DNA of 64,000 nt from an uncultured Collinsella sp. (GTDB taxonomy: Bacteria > Actinomycetota > Coriobacteriia > Coriobacteriales > Coriobacteriaceae). The position numbers were made by a program, and so were the translations under genes. The notes beneath the pieces are model-generated. The model did no database searches. It saw only the letters and a list, made by a program, of their open reading frames with translations, and was not told the DNA's origin. The DNA lies in assembly GCA_900541035.1 (NCBI GenBank), contig UQIN01000002.1, positions 1 through 64,000 on the forward strand, in the 5' to 3' direction. Shown here one piece after another: positions 8,739-18,369 of the stretch; positions within the stretch are counted from its first letter, which is position 1, and each line of letters opens with the position of its first letter.

Positions 8739-9857
8739 CTATTGCTCAAGAGCATCCAAGAGCCATTTTTTCGAAAACGTGATGAGCGACTCCACGTCGG
8801 ACAGTCGCTTCTCATAGCCCCCGATTTCCGTAGCGTTCATGTGACAGTCATATCCATCTAGCAGACGATCCTCGGTATTCGAGAGCCTCGAGAGGCTCTC
8901 GACTCGAGAGTTTTGAGAGCGTTTGTCGGTCTCCTCAAATCTCTTGAAGCAATAATAGTCTTTGCGGAAAATTTGAGAAAACAGCGTACCGTGCAGCGAA
9001 TCGGTTAACACGAACCGCGCGCTCGCCAGATAAGCGAGCCATTCATCGGGACCAAGCCCGTAACGCGGATTGAGCTGCTCGTCGACAGCATTTTTACCTG
9101 AACCGACAAGCGTCACGACCTCGCAGCCGAGCTCTTTTGAAATCGAATCGACAGCTTTCCTGTAAAACGGCCTATTCCCAAGGAAATAGCAGACGATTTT
9201 CCCGGGCTCAGGACATTTACCGTTGATGAGCGGGGCCCAGTCCTCTTTCGACAGGAGCAGGACAGGGTCCACAACTTGTGAAGGGCGCTCGAGACCGAGG
9301 GATTCGACAAAATCCGCGCCCGCATCTTCACGAACAGACACAGAGCTGAACGTTTTAATCAGATCGGTAATGATCTTTTTCTTCCTCTGCGTGGTGCTCG
9401 TGACACCGAAGCTGGGTGCATACGCGATTCTCTTATCGCTGTCGCTTAGAAAGGAGAGATAGAAATTCCTATTCAAAAGATAAGGGGACCAGATTTGATC
9501 AGATCCGCAGACGTATGCATCGTATTTTCCCCGTAAATCGACCAGTCCGTCTGTATCGACAATCCGATCAGTGGTCTCGATGTTCTGGCTCAAAAAGCGA
9601 TTGAATACATCAGCTGTCGAGGATCCGAAGTCATCATGTTCCTTCTTGCGATTGAATAGCTCGCGTGCTTTGCCAGCAAATAAATCGAAGGAGTTCCGGT
9701 TGATCGCCCAGTTCAGTAGCTTTTCTTTAACGCAGGGAAGATAATCGGCGTCGACAACGTCATGCCCTTCTGCCTTCAAAAACTGCTGTAGGGCATAAGC
9801 CTGAAGCAACGTACCGAAATTTTGATTATGGAGCCACGTTAAAATACAAATTTTCAT
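8739..9857 (-). CDS. Polysaccharide pyruvyl transferase family protein
   Basis: 372 residues. The N-terminus MKICILTWLHNQNFGTLLQAYALQQFL is the standard start of the CsaB/WcaK-like pyruvyl transferase domain. VCGSDQIWSP, DPVLLLSKEDW and FVLTDSLHGTLFSQIF are further family signatures. The last one holds the conserved TDSxHG histidine motif. The expected reaction is transfer of pyruvate from phosphoenolpyruvate to a sugar as a ketal. The start codon overlaps the stop of the preceding glycosyltransferase by one base. An 8-bp inverted repeat inside the gene (8881-8900) encodes the protein normally and is probably chance. Confidence 0.88.
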   Translation of the reverse strand: MKICILTWLHNQNFGTLLQAYALQQFLKAEGHDVVDADYLPCVKEKLLNWAINRNSFDLFAGKARELFNRKKEHDDFGSSTADVFNRFLSQNIETTDRIVDTDGLVDLRGKYDAYVCGSDQIWSPYLLNRNFYLSFLSDSDKRIAYAPSFGVTSTTQRKKKIITDLIKTFSSVSVREDAGADFVESLGLERPSQVVDPVLLLSKEDWAPLINGKCPEPGKIVCYFLGNRPFYRKAVDSISKELGCEVVTLVGSGKNAVDEQLNPRYGLGPDEWLAYLASARFVLTDSLHGTLFSQIFRKDYYCFKRFEETDKRSQNSRVESLSRLSNTEDRLLDGYDCHMNATEIGGYEKRLSDVESLITFSKKWLLDALEQ

Positions 9858-10966
9858 TAATTCACCGTTTCAAATAACTTCAGGTAGTACTCTTCGAGTT
9901 TGGGCGCAGCCCTAAAGATGTCATAAGATTCAAGCCCCAGAGATGCTTGGGGATCGGAACGATTAACGACATCTGTGCGTGTGGTAAGGATCGCATTGGA
10001 CCAGCCCTCAATGCCCGCACTCAACGGAACGAAGCTGCACCGACCGGATAGCGCGACCTCGTTGGGGACCCTCTCAGAGCAGATGCACGGGAGACCGGAG
10101 ACCTGGGCCTCAATCGCGACCATTCCGAGACCCTCGTACAGACTAGGGAGAACGAATAAATCAAGCGCCTGATAGACGTCCTGTACATTGGAAATCTGAC
10201 CGAGAAAACGCACCGCTGACGCAATTCCCAGCGAGCGCGCCTTTTCCTCCGCCTGCGGTCTCAACTTTCCATCGCCGCAGATAACAAGGATGGAATCAGG
10301 ATTCTGAGCATAAACCGCCTTGAAAACATCAAGCAAAAACAGCTGATTCTTCTGGGGGATGAACCTACCGATATTCCCCAATACCAGCGTATCGTCCTGC
10401 GCTCCAAGCCCAGCACGTTGCTCATCCCTAATCGATCGATTGAAAGAAAAACTGCTCAAATCGATAGCATTATTAAAGACGGTAAAATGGGATGAGCCGA
10501 ACAGCCATTTACCGGCATACTCAGTACAGGCCGCCAAATCAGTTGGATACCTTGTCGAAAACAGTTTCAAAAAGCCTTTAAGGGAATTTTTTGCAAACTC
10601 GCCTTTGCCGCTCGTCGAGTGGCTGTGGGCGATACGCACGGGTACGCCTGCCTTCTTCGCGGCGCGAAGCGGAAAGACGGAAAGCGCGTTGATATGGCTG
10701 TGCACTATCTTCCAGCCCTCTTGCGTAAAGAGGCTTTGAAGCTCTCGCTGATATTCAATCGCATGCTGGTAGGGCGGAATCTCAAAGATTCGACCACCAA
10801 GCGATTCGATCTCTTCACGTGGCACGAGCGTCGAATCTGAATCGACAAGAAAATCGAACTGGACTTTACTTCGGTCAATATGGCGATAATAGTTCATGAC
10901 AACGGCCTCGACGCCGCCGCCAACCATCTTGCCAACAACCTGGGCTACCCTAATCGCTTCAGTCAT
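9857..10966 (-). CDS. Glycosyltransferase family 4 (EpsF-like)
   Basis: 369 residues. It begins MTEAIRVAQVVGKMVGGGVEAVVMNYYRHI, the acceptor-side loop common in EpsF-type glycosyltransferases. The C-terminal half has NIGRFIPQKNQLFLLDVF and PSLYEGLGMVAIEAQVSGLP, the E-x7-E nucleotide-sugar motif. It starts immediately after the stop of the priming sugar transferase (TAGATG), so it may add the second sugar of the repeat unit, which is an inference from gene order. Donor and linkage are unknown. Confidence 0.88.
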   Translation of the reverse strand: MTEAIRVAQVVGKMVGGGVEAVVMNYYRHIDRSKVQFDFLVDSDSTLVPREEIESLGGRIFEIPPYQHAIEYQRELQSLFTQEGWKIVHSHINALSVFPLRAAKKAGVPVRIAHSHSTSGKGEFAKNSLKGFLKLFSTRYPTDLAACTEYAGKWLFGSSHFTVFNNAIDLSSFSFNRSIRDEQRAGLGAQDDTLVLGNIGRFIPQKNQLFLLDVFKAVYAQNPDSILVICGDGKLRPQAEEKARSLGIASAVRFLGQISNVQDVYQALDLFVLPSLYEGLGMVAIEAQVSGLPCICSERVPNEVALSGRCSFVPLSAGIEGWSNAILTTRTDVVNRSDPQASLGLESYDIFRAAPKLEEYYLKLFETVN

Positions 10967-11728
10967 CTAGCAAGCACCGCCACCGGTAAAGACCTCAACG
11001 ACTGTGAGGAGAACAATCTTTAAATCGGTGACCACGCCGCGTTTGGCGATGTACTCCAGGTCACGTCGGACCATGCCGTCGAAGTCGGTATCGTTGCGGT
11101 CCGTCACCTGCCACCAGCCGGTGATGCCGGGCTTCACGGCCAGGCGCTGCAGGTCGTACTCGGTGTACTCGGCCACCTCGTTGGGCAGCGGCGGGCGCGG
11201 ACCGACGACGGACATCTGGCCCAGGAACACGTTGACGAACTGCGGGAACTCGTCGATGGAGTGCTTGCGGATGAACTTGCCGATCCTGGTGACGCGCGGG
11301 TCGTCCTTCATCTTGAACATGGCGCCGGCGATCTCGTTCTGTTCCATGAGCTCGGAGAGGCGCTCGTCGGCGTCTTTGTACATGCTGCGGAACTTCCACA
11401 TGCGGAAGGTGGACAGGCTGCCGTCACGGTGGGTCTGGCCAACGCGGATCTGGCTGTAGAACGGGTTGCCCTCGCTCTCCAGGCGGATCGCCGCGGCCAG
11501 CACCAGACTCGGCACGGCGATGACGGCCAGCACGCAGCCGCTGAACACGATGTCGAACACGCGCTTTACGGCACGGTAGGCCAGGCGCGAGCTGTCCCAG
11601 TCCTTAATTGATTGCATGGTCTGGTAACGGCCGGCGCCGTTGCGCCGATCCATGGCTTGGGCAACAAGCGCGGCCCCCACCGGCGCGTTTTTCCCTGTCA
11701 CTTCTTTACAAGTCAAGTTCAAATTCAC
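10967..11728 (-). CDS. Priming sugar (phospho)transferase, undecaprenyl-phosphate dependent
   Basis: 253 residues, the short bacterial form with one membrane segment (about residues 60-85) followed by the cytosolic catalytic domain. Family motifs are FRMWKFRSM, KHSIDEFPQFVNVFLGQMS, VVGPRPPLPNE and VKPGITGWWQV. It transfers a sugar-1-phosphate to undecaprenyl phosphate and starts repeat-unit synthesis on the inner membrane face. A GTG at 11728 is the likely start, with GGGA eight bases upstream. The leader before it contains a small hairpin and a run of eight C. Confidence 0.92.
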   Translation of the reverse strand: MNLNLTCKEVTGKNAPVGAALVAQAMDRRNGAGRYQTMQSIKDWDSSRLAYRAVKRVFDIVFSGCVLAVIAVPSLVLAAAIRLESEGNPFYSQIRVGQTHRDGSLSTFRMWKFRSMYKDADERLSELMEQNEIAGAMFKMKDDPRVTRIGKFIRKHSIDEFPQFVNVFLGQMSVVGPRPPLPNEVAEYTEYDLQRLAVKPGITGWWQVTDRNDTDFDGMVRRDLEYIAKRGVVTDLKIVLLTVVEVFTGGGAC

Positions 11729-11732
11729 GTCC

Positions 11733-11754
11733 CTGTTCCCAGGGATCCCCCCCC
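11733..11754 (-). promoter_or_regulatory. Leader hairpin and C8/G8 tract before the priming transferase
   Basis: The 71-bp gap between the NusG-paralogue gene and the sugar transferase holds a short inverted repeat (TCCCTG/CAGGGA arms, about 11734-11749), directly next to an eight-base C run at 11747-11754. LoaP-type NusG paralogues are known to recognise an RNA hairpin in the leader of the operon they control, so this is a candidate target. The homopolymer is also long enough to slip, but it is outside the coding sequence. Confidence 0.35.
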
Positions 11755-11799
11755 ATCGATGAATTCAAAATACGAATGAATTACCAGTGCGACGTCCCC

Positions 11800-12390
11800 T
11801 TACGTCTTACTGGGCACGTCCAGCGGAAGCAGCTCCCTAAAAGCGGAGTCGCCTTCGCCCACATCTACCAGGCACCAGCGCTTATGACGGTCGATCTTCT
11901 TTACGCGGGCCTCTTGCCCCACCAAGGGCCCCTGCTCTATGTGCAGCACGCCGTCTTCTATGCGTGCGACGCTGTTACGCACCACGCCGCCGTCATCGAG
12001 CACGCTGCGGTACCAATCCTGCGCATCGTCCGGCATGGGCGCATAGGCCTGCTCTCTGCTGCCGGCAATGCGGCAGCCAAAGCTCAACTGGGCCAGGGCC
12101 CTGTCGAGTGCAGCGGCATCGTGCGTAGCGACGAAGAAATATTCCTTGTACATGGGTTTGGTTTGGAGTGACCATGCGCCGTCCCGCTTAAACCAGAACT
12201 CCTTTTGCATCACAAAAGCGTCCTGCATCAGCTCGTGCGGGATAATGCGGCGGACCTTTTCACAGGTCTCGCGCTCTTTTCCATTGGGGGTGTGGACCAG
12301 ATACCAGCGGACGCGGCCATGCTGGCTGTTGGATGTAGCGCCGTTAAAAGCGCCCGGCAGCTGCTCTTGGCGCCGTGCCGTCTGTTCCAT
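11800..12390 (-). CDS. NusG paralogue, operon-specific transcription antiterminator (LoaP/UpxY type)
   Basis: 196 residues from the ATG at 12390, selected because GAGGGG lies just upstream; an open frame continues to 12504 without support. The NGN domain starts near RVRWYLVHTPNGKERETCEKV, and MYKEYFFVAT matches the YPGYxF-like strand of NusG proteins. A C-terminal KOW-like segment includes GPLVGQEARVKKIDRHKRWCLVDV. NusG paralogues that head capsule or polyketide operons promote read-through of terminators in that operon. Being the first gene of this locus, it fits that role. Its promoter lies between inverted repeats. Confidence 0.82.
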   Translation of the reverse strand: MEQTARRQEQLPGAFNGATSNSQHGRVRWYLVHTPNGKERETCEKVRRIIPHELMQDAFVMQKEFWFKRDGAWSLQTKPMYKEYFFVATHDAAALDRALAQLSFGCRIAGSREQAYAPMPDDAQDWYRSVLDDGGVVRNSVARIEDGVLHIEQGPLVGQEARVKKIDRHKRWCLVDVGEGDSAFRELLPLDVPSKT

Positions 12391-12481
12391 GTTCTCGCCC
12401 CCTCTTTTGGCTTTGCGATGTACGCAAATGCAGGAGCGTTTAGAACAGGCTTCTCGCTCGCAGCTAGGCGCAGTCGCAAAA

Positions 12482-12603
12482 GTACAGGTTTTTGTATCTT
12501 TCAACAGATGACATTATACGAGCAATTAATCAGCGTTTTCCCAGATTACGCAAAATGTACTGCCAGTAGGTGCATCTCCATACCCCTCTACAAAAACCTG
12601 TAC
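12482..12603. repeat. Inverted repeats flanking the capsule-locus promoter (candidate invertible segment)
   Basis: Perfect 15-bp arms GTACAGGTTTTTGTA occur at 12482-12496 and, inverted, at 12589-12603. A looser match (GCAAAA) continues outward to about 22 bp. The 92 bp between them contain the promoter of the NusG-paralogue gene. This is the layout of phase-variable promoters of capsule operons. No site-specific recombinase is in the window. Inversion would turn the promoter away from the locus and toward the terminators after thrS. Confidence 0.55.
12513..12541 (-). promoter_or_regulatory. Promoter of the capsule locus
   Basis: On the minus strand a perfect -10 box TATAAT lies at 12513-12518. 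The -35 region 17 bp upstream is poor (GGAAAA). Transcription would start near 12506 and run through the left inverted-repeat arm into the NusG-paralogue gene. The weak -35 suggests dependence on an activator or low basal activity. Confidence 0.5.
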
Positions 12604-12616
12604 CTTTTTGCACAAC

Positions 12617-12644
12617 AAAAAAGCCGCTCTAACCAGCGGCTTTT
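12617..12644. terminator. Bidirectional terminator between thrS and the capsule promoter
   Basis: Stem GCCGCT/AGCGGC with a 6-nt loop, flanked by an A run on one side and TTTTCTTCT on the other, so it can stop transcription from both sides. It backs up the thrS terminator. It would also block an inverted capsule promoter from running antisense into thrS. Confidence 0.75.
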
Positions 12645-12656
12645 CTTCTATAGGCA

Positions 12657-12692
12657 ACAAAAAAGGCGATCGCCCGCGAGGACGATCGCCTT
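12657..12692 (-). terminator. thrS terminator
   Basis: Perfect 11-bp arms AAAGGCGATCG / CGATCGCCTTT at 12661-12671 and 12682-12692, followed on the minus strand by a T run, 24 bp after the thrS stop codon. Confidence 0.85.
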
Positions 12693-12715
12693 TGTTAATT
12701 CTTGTATTGTTTGTG

Positions 12716-14479
<1,764 letters not shown>

Positions 14480-14502
14480 GGGTATGTTTTCTCCTCTCGG
14501 AT

Positions 14503-14552
14503 GCCTGATGCAAGTGCGTGCGATGCGCTCGGCGTTTTTGACTTGCATCATT
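14503..14552 (-). promoter_or_regulatory. Inverted repeat in the thrS leader
   Basis: Ten-base arms TGATGCAAGT / ACTTGCATCA at the edges of this span enclose 30 bp just downstream of the thrS -10 box. The repeat could form a leader hairpin or bind a regulator. No T-box sequence (TGGNACCGCG) is visible. Confidence 0.4.
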
Positions 14553-14577
14553 ATAGGCAGGTTGCCTTGGTATACAA
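14550..14577 (-). promoter_or_regulatory. thrS promoter
   Basis: On the minus strand a -35 TTGTAT at 14572-14577 and a consensus -10 TATAAT at 14550-14555 are 16 bp apart. Transcription would begin about 65 bp upstream of the thrS start codon. Confidence 0.7.
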
Positions 14578-14578
14578 G

Positions 14579-14609
14579 CGCCCGCCGCACCTTAATGGCA
14601 CGGCGGGCG
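14579..14609. terminator. GC-rich hairpin after the zinc-ribbon gene
   Basis: Arms CGCCCGCCG / CGGCGGGCG enclose a 13-nt loop. The T run (GATTTTCT) lies on the plus-strand side, so as a classic terminator it points the other way. On the minus strand it is simply a strong hairpin about 100 bp past the zinc-ribbon stop. Confidence 0.5.
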
Positions 14610-14706
14610 ATTTTCTACGCATGCTTCATCGTGTGGGGGCGGGGCTGCGTGGCGCGCGTGGCTTGCGGCGTGTCCGTGGCTTGCGGCCGGCCCGGCGATG
14701 GATGCG

Positions 14707-15138
14707 TTACTGGATGCGAGTTCGGCAGTAGGGGCAGACCTTCCAGTGCGCGTCGAGCGGGCGATGGCAGCTGGGGCAGACGTTGCGAACCTGGGTATCG
14801 CACACCGGGCAAACCACAAAGTCCTTCTCGATGGGTGCGCCGCACTGCGGGCAGGTGCCGTACTGGGCAAGCTGACGCTCGCGCAGGGCCATGTCCAGCT
14901 CCTGCTCCTCGCGGTCGGACGCGTAGGAATGCGGGCGCAGGACCAGGTAGGCGATGAGGCCCACAAACGGGATGAGGGCGATGATGCCCCATGCCACGTA
15001 GGCGCTGGCGCCGCGGCGGCGAGCGTCGATGAACACATAGACGACCGACAGCACATACAGGGCGATGATAAAGCCGACGAAGGCATAGACGACGCCCATA
15101 AGCTGCGGCGACATGAGCTCGGAGATGTACTTGGACAT
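14707..15138 (-). CDS. Membrane protein with C-terminal double zinc ribbon
   Basis: 143 residues from the ATG at 15138, with AAAGG upstream. Two hydrophobic segments (about residues 15-37 and 46-64) are followed by a charged linker. Two CxxC pairs follow: CPQCGAPIEKDFVVCPVC and CPSCHRPLDAHWKVCPYC, a double zinc ribbon like those of the DZR family. The first membrane segments resemble the PLDc_N/phospholipase-D-nuclease N-terminal type of short membrane proteins. The function is unknown. It is a single gene with its own leader, between thrS and a repeat-rich intergenic region. Confidence 0.75.
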   Translation of the reverse strand: MSKYISELMSPQLMGVVYAFVGFIIALYVLSVVYVFIDARRRGASAYVAWGIIALIPFVGLIAYLVLRPHSYASDREEQELDMALRERQLAQYGTCPQCGAPIEKDFVVCPVCDTQVRNVCPSCHRPLDAHWKVCPYCRTRIQ

Positions 15139-15237
15139 TACGGGTACCTTTCGGAATATTAACAGTTCGGTCAAGTTTACCACGGGGTTTGTTTATATGG
15201 GACCACGGCTAGGGGCGGGGCTGGCGCGGACACAAAC

Positions 15238-15294
15238 ATCTCAATCTGTAACAGGTGGGAGTGGAATCCGGGTCTAGATGTTACAGATCGAGAC
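15238..15294. repeat. 57-bp palindromic repeat B, copy 1
   Basis: Arms ATCTCAATCTGTAAC and GTTACAGATCGAGAC (13 of 15 paired) enclose 27 bp. The inner 27 bp is itself a weak palindrome around GGAATCC. The unit recurs 81 bp further on. Confidence 0.75.
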
Positions 15295-15318
15295 AAACGG
15301 AGGACCCGCCAGACTAAC

Positions 15319-15375
15319 GTCTCAATCTGTAACATCTGGAACCCGAATCCTCGTCTAACTGTTACAGATCGAGAC
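15319..15375. repeat. 57-bp palindromic repeat B, copy 2
   Basis: Arms GTCTCAATCTGTAAC and GTTACAGATCGAGAC enclose a 27-bp inner part that differs from copy 1 but is related to it. Both copies have the same total length and are followed by GAACGG or AAACGG. Confidence 0.75.
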
Positions 15376-15512
15376 GAACGGTTGCCGTAGTTGTCGGCAG
15401 ACGAGGTTGTCGACATTACCGGGTCTCCCCTCGCCTGCCGTTGGCGGGTGTTGCGGGGCTGTTCGCCGCATTGCCGCCGCACTGGGGGTGTGCACAACGT
15501 AGGATAGTCTTA

Positions 15513-15527
15513 TTGACAGCCTGTCAA
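15513..15527 (+). promoter_or_regulatory. Palindromic operator or -35 before the GlpA-like operon
   Basis: TTGACA-GCC-TGTCAA is a perfect 6+6 inverted repeat whose left half is also a consensus -35 hexamer. It lies only 18 bp before the GTG start, so as an operator it would overlap the ribosome-binding region. Confidence 0.45.
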
Positions 15528-15544
15528 CTCGTCTGGGAGGCACT

Positions 15545-17002
15545 GTGACAGAAACGTTTGACATCGCGATTGTGGGCGCAGGCATCACCGGATGCGCCAT
15601 CGCGCGGCAGCTCGCACGCTATGACCTGTCCATTTGCGTGATCGAGGCGGCCAACGATATCGCGCTGGGCGCGTCGAAGGCAAACGGCGGCCTGGTGCAC
15701 GCCGGCTACGATCCGGCGCCGGGCACGGTAAAAGCGCAGGTCAACGCCCGCGGCTGCGAGCTGTATGGCACCTGGGCCCAGGAACTGGGCTTTTTGTTTA
15801 GCCGCACTGGGTCGATGGTGCTGGGCTTTAACGACGAGGACCGGACGCAACTGGAGAAGCTGCGCAGCAATGGCCTTGCAAACGGCGTGCCCGAGCTGGC
15901 GATCATTGGCCCCGAGCGCATCCGCGAGCTGGAGCCGCGCGCGAGCGCCCAGGCGACGTGCGCGCTGTGGTGCCCCTCGACCGGTTTTGTCGATCCGTTT
16001 GAGGTCGCCATTGCCGCGCTGGAGAACGCCGTTGCCAATGGCGTGACGTTTATGCGCTCCGCACCGGTGGAGGCCATTGAAGTTTCCGACTCGGATGACG
16101 GAGCCGCGCGCTTTACGCTGTTGACGCCCGCCGGCGACGTACGCTGCCGGTACCTGATTAACGCCGCGGGCAACGGTGCCGCGGACATCTCGCATATGGC
16201 GGGCGCCGAGGAGTTCCAGATGGTCTGGCGCCAGGGCAACATCGTGGTGCTGGACAAGGAGCCGCGCACACTCATGCCGCTCTACCCCGTGCCGACTCCG
16301 GTGTCGAAGGGCGTTATCGTGACGGGCACCGTGCACGGCAACACCGTGATCACCGCCACGGCTGCCGTGCGCGAGCCGGGCGACACGCAGACCTATGCAA
16401 GCGATGTGAACACGCTGCTGACCGGCGCGCGCAAGCTGGTGCCCGACCTGGACACACGCCGCGTGGTGCGCGCGTTTGCCGGCGGGCGTCCGGTCATTAA
16501 GGGGACGAACGACTTTTTTATTGGGCAGTCGGCCGTGATGCCGGGGCTGTTCCAGGCGGCGGGCATTCAGTCGCCGGGCGTGGCGAGCGCGCCGGCCATT
16601 GCCGAGCGCATGGAGTATGTGATGCGCGATGCGGGTGTGGTTTTGCGCAAGCGCGCGGACTGGGACCCGATTCGCCGCGCGCCGGACGACTTTGACCGTG
16701 CGTCGCTGGACCGCAAGGAAGAGCTCATTGAATCCGACCCCGCGTGGGGGCAGATCGTCTGCCGCTGCGAGACGGTGCCCGAGGCCGAGATTGTGGCCGC
16801 GATTCGACGCCGCCCGGGCGCGGTTTCAGTCGAGGGCGTCAAGCGCCGCTGCCGCGCCGGCATGGGTCGGTGCCAGAGCGGCTTTTGCCTAAGCCGTGTA
16901 GTGGCGATTCTTGCCCGCGAGCTGGGCTGCGACCCCAGCGAAGTGCAGTTGGAGGACACTGGCTCGTGGCTCGTTGAGGGACCTTTGAAGGGGGTGCGCT
17001 AG
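15545..17002 (+). CDS. GlpA-like FAD-dependent dehydrogenase (anaerobic glycerol-3-phosphate dehydrogenase type)
   Basis: 485 residues from a GTG with GGGAGG upstream. The N-terminus DIAIVGAGITGCAIARQLARY is a Rossmann FAD site of the DAO family, followed by the conserved GASKANGGLVHAGYD. The C-terminus has a BFD-like [2Fe-2S] domain with cysteines in CRCETVPEAEI and CRAGMGRCQSGFC. This matches the GlpA subunit, which oxidises sn-glycerol-3-phosphate to dihydroxyacetone phosphate. It is the first of three genes (followed by a flavoprotein and DUF1667). The same three-gene order is known from Thermotoga and clostridia. The substrate is likely but not proven, since related DAO enzymes oxidise 2-hydroxyglutarate. 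Confidence 0.82.
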   Translation: MTETFDIAIVGAGITGCAIARQLARYDLSICVIEAANDIALGASKANGGLVHAGYDPAPGTVKAQVNARGCELYGTWAQELGFLFSRTGSMVLGFNDEDRTQLEKLRSNGLANGVPELAIIGPERIRELEPRASAQATCALWCPSTGFVDPFEVAIAALENAVANGVTFMRSAPVEAIEVSDSDDGAARFTLLTPAGDVRCRYLINAAGNGAADISHMAGAEEFQMVWRQGNIVVLDKEPRTLMPLYPVPTPVSKGVIVTGTVHGNTVITATAAVREPGDTQTYASDVNTLLTGARKLVPDLDTRRVVRAFAGGRPVIKGTNDFFIGQSAVMPGLFQAAGIQSPGVASAPAIAERMEYVMRDAGVVLRKRADWDPIRRAPDDFDRASLDRKEELIESDPAWGQIVCRCETVPEAEIVAAIRRRPGAVSVEGVKRRCRAGMGRCQSGFCLSRVVAILARELGCDPSEVQLEDTGSWLVEGPLKGVR

Positions 17003-17003
17003 A

Positions 17004-18365
17004 TTGGCGGAATTCAAATCGAGCGCGATTGATAGCGATGCCGTTGAGGCAGTACCTACGCTGGCCTTCGACGTGATTGCTATCGGCGGCGGACCTGCCG
17101 GCATGGCTGCCGCACTTGCCGCGCATAAGGCCGGCGCCCACGTGGCCATCGTGGAGCGCGAGCAGCATCTGGGCGGAATCCTCCGCCAGTGCATCCACCC
17201 CGGTTTTGGCCTTTCGCACTTTAAGCAGGAGCTCACCGGTCCCGAGTACGCGCAGCGCTTTATCGACGAGGTGCGCGCGACCGACATTGCGCTGTTCTTG
17301 AGCAGCATGGTGCTTGGGATTGATTCGGGCGAGTCCACGGAAAACGCCGCGGTCCACACCGTCACGCTCATGAGCCCCACCGGCATGTTGCAGCTCACCG
17401 GACGTGCGGTCGTCCTTGCCATGGGCTGCCGTGAGCGCACCCGCAGCGAGATCAAAATTCCCGGTAGCCGTCCCGCCGGTGTGTTTACGGCCGGCCTGGC
17501 GCAGCGATACATCAATATTGAGAATCTCAAGCCCGGCTCACGCGCCGTCATTTTGGGCTCGGGCGACATCGGGCTAATCATGGCGCGCCGCTGCACGCTC
17601 GAGGGGATTTCGGTCGAGGGTGTGTACGAACTCATGCCGTACGCCAACGGCCTGCGCCGCAACATTAAGAACTGCCTTGACGACTTTGGCATTCCGCTGC
17701 ATCTTTCGACCACCGTTACGCGCGTGATCGGGCACGATCGCGTGGGGGCCGTCGAAGTGAGCCAGGTCGACGAGCATCTTGCACCCATTCCGGGGACCGA
17801 ACGCGTTGTTCCGTGCGACACGCTGCTACTTTCGGTGGGCCTGATTCCCGAAAATGAGCTTTCGGTTGCCGCAGGCGTGGAGCTGGACCCACGTACTCGC
17901 GGCGCCGTAGTGGACCAGAGTCTGCAGACGGGCGTGCCGGGCATATTTGCCTGCGGCAACGTGCTGCACGTGCACGACCTGGCCGACAACGTGACGACCG
18001 AGTCCGAGAGGGCTGGCGCAGCTGCGGCGGCGTACGCACTGGTCTGTGGTGCTGTGGCCGATGCGGACGCTGCGGGCCCAGGCTGCCAGCTCACGGTCTC
18101 CCCCGTCGGCATTGCGGGCTACGCGCTGCCGGGACGCATTACGGCTGTGGCACTCACCAAACTCAACTTCCGCGTATGCCGACCGGTCAACGCCGCCCGC
18201 GTGCGCATTCTGGCAGGCGGCGAGGAACTGTTCGCAGGCAAGGTCCGTGCATTTAAGCCGAGCGTCATGGAAAGCTTCCCGCTGCCGGCGAAGGTGATTC
18301 AGCATACGCTCGACCTAGGTGCTAGCGAGATTATCCTATCTGTCGATCCCGTTGAGGAGGCGTAA
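17004..18365 (+). CDS. FAD/NAD(P)-dependent oxidoreductase, partner of the GlpA-like protein
   Basis: 453 residues from a TTG start that overlaps the preceding stop region (CTAGATTG) with GGGGG upstream. There are two dinucleotide-binding motifs: DVIAIGGGPAGMAAALAAHKAGA near residue 24, and AVILGSGDIGLIMARR near residue 178. The stretch GGILRQCIHPGFGLS and the C-terminal ACGNVLHVHDLADNV are typical of the HcnB/NAD(P)-FAD group found with GlpA-like genes. It probably passes electrons from the GlpA-like subunit to a soluble or membrane carrier. It is translationally close to both neighbours. Confidence 0.82.
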   Translation: MAEFKSSAIDSDAVEAVPTLAFDVIAIGGGPAGMAAALAAHKAGAHVAIVEREQHLGGILRQCIHPGFGLSHFKQELTGPEYAQRFIDEVRATDIALFLSSMVLGIDSGESTENAAVHTVTLMSPTGMLQLTGRAVVLAMGCRERTRSEIKIPGSRPAGVFTAGLAQRYINIENLKPGSRAVILGSGDIGLIMARRCTLEGISVEGVYELMPYANGLRRNIKNCLDDFGIPLHLSTTVTRVIGHDRVGAVEVSQVDEHLAPIPGTERVVPCDTLLLSVGLIPENELSVAAGVELDPRTRGAVVDQSLQTGVPGIFACGNVLHVHDLADNVTTESERAGAAAAAYALVCGAVADADAAGPGCQLTVSPVGIAGYALPGRITAVALTKLNFRVCRPVNAARVRILAGGEELFAGKVRAFKPSVMESFPLPAKVIQHTLDLGASEIILSVDPVEEA

Positions 18366-18369
18366 AACC

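Larger units (their letters stand above)
15139..15544. other. 406-bp intergenic region with two tandem palindromes and a redox-operon promoter
   Basis: No coding sequence is supported here. The region contains the leader of the zinc-ribbon gene and two 57-bp palindromes at 15238-15294 and 15319-15375. The palindromic sequence before the GlpA-like operon is at 15513-15527. Confidence 0.6.

Noticed and set aside
8881..8900. Palindrome GAGAGCCT-CGAG-AGGCTCTC as a regulatory site
   Set aside because: It lies inside the pyruvyl transferase coding sequence, encodes an ordinary serine/leucine/arginine stretch and has no other copy here.
15238..15375. CRISPR array
   Set aside because: There are only two units, each is palindromic, the inner parts are related to each other, and no cas gene is nearby.
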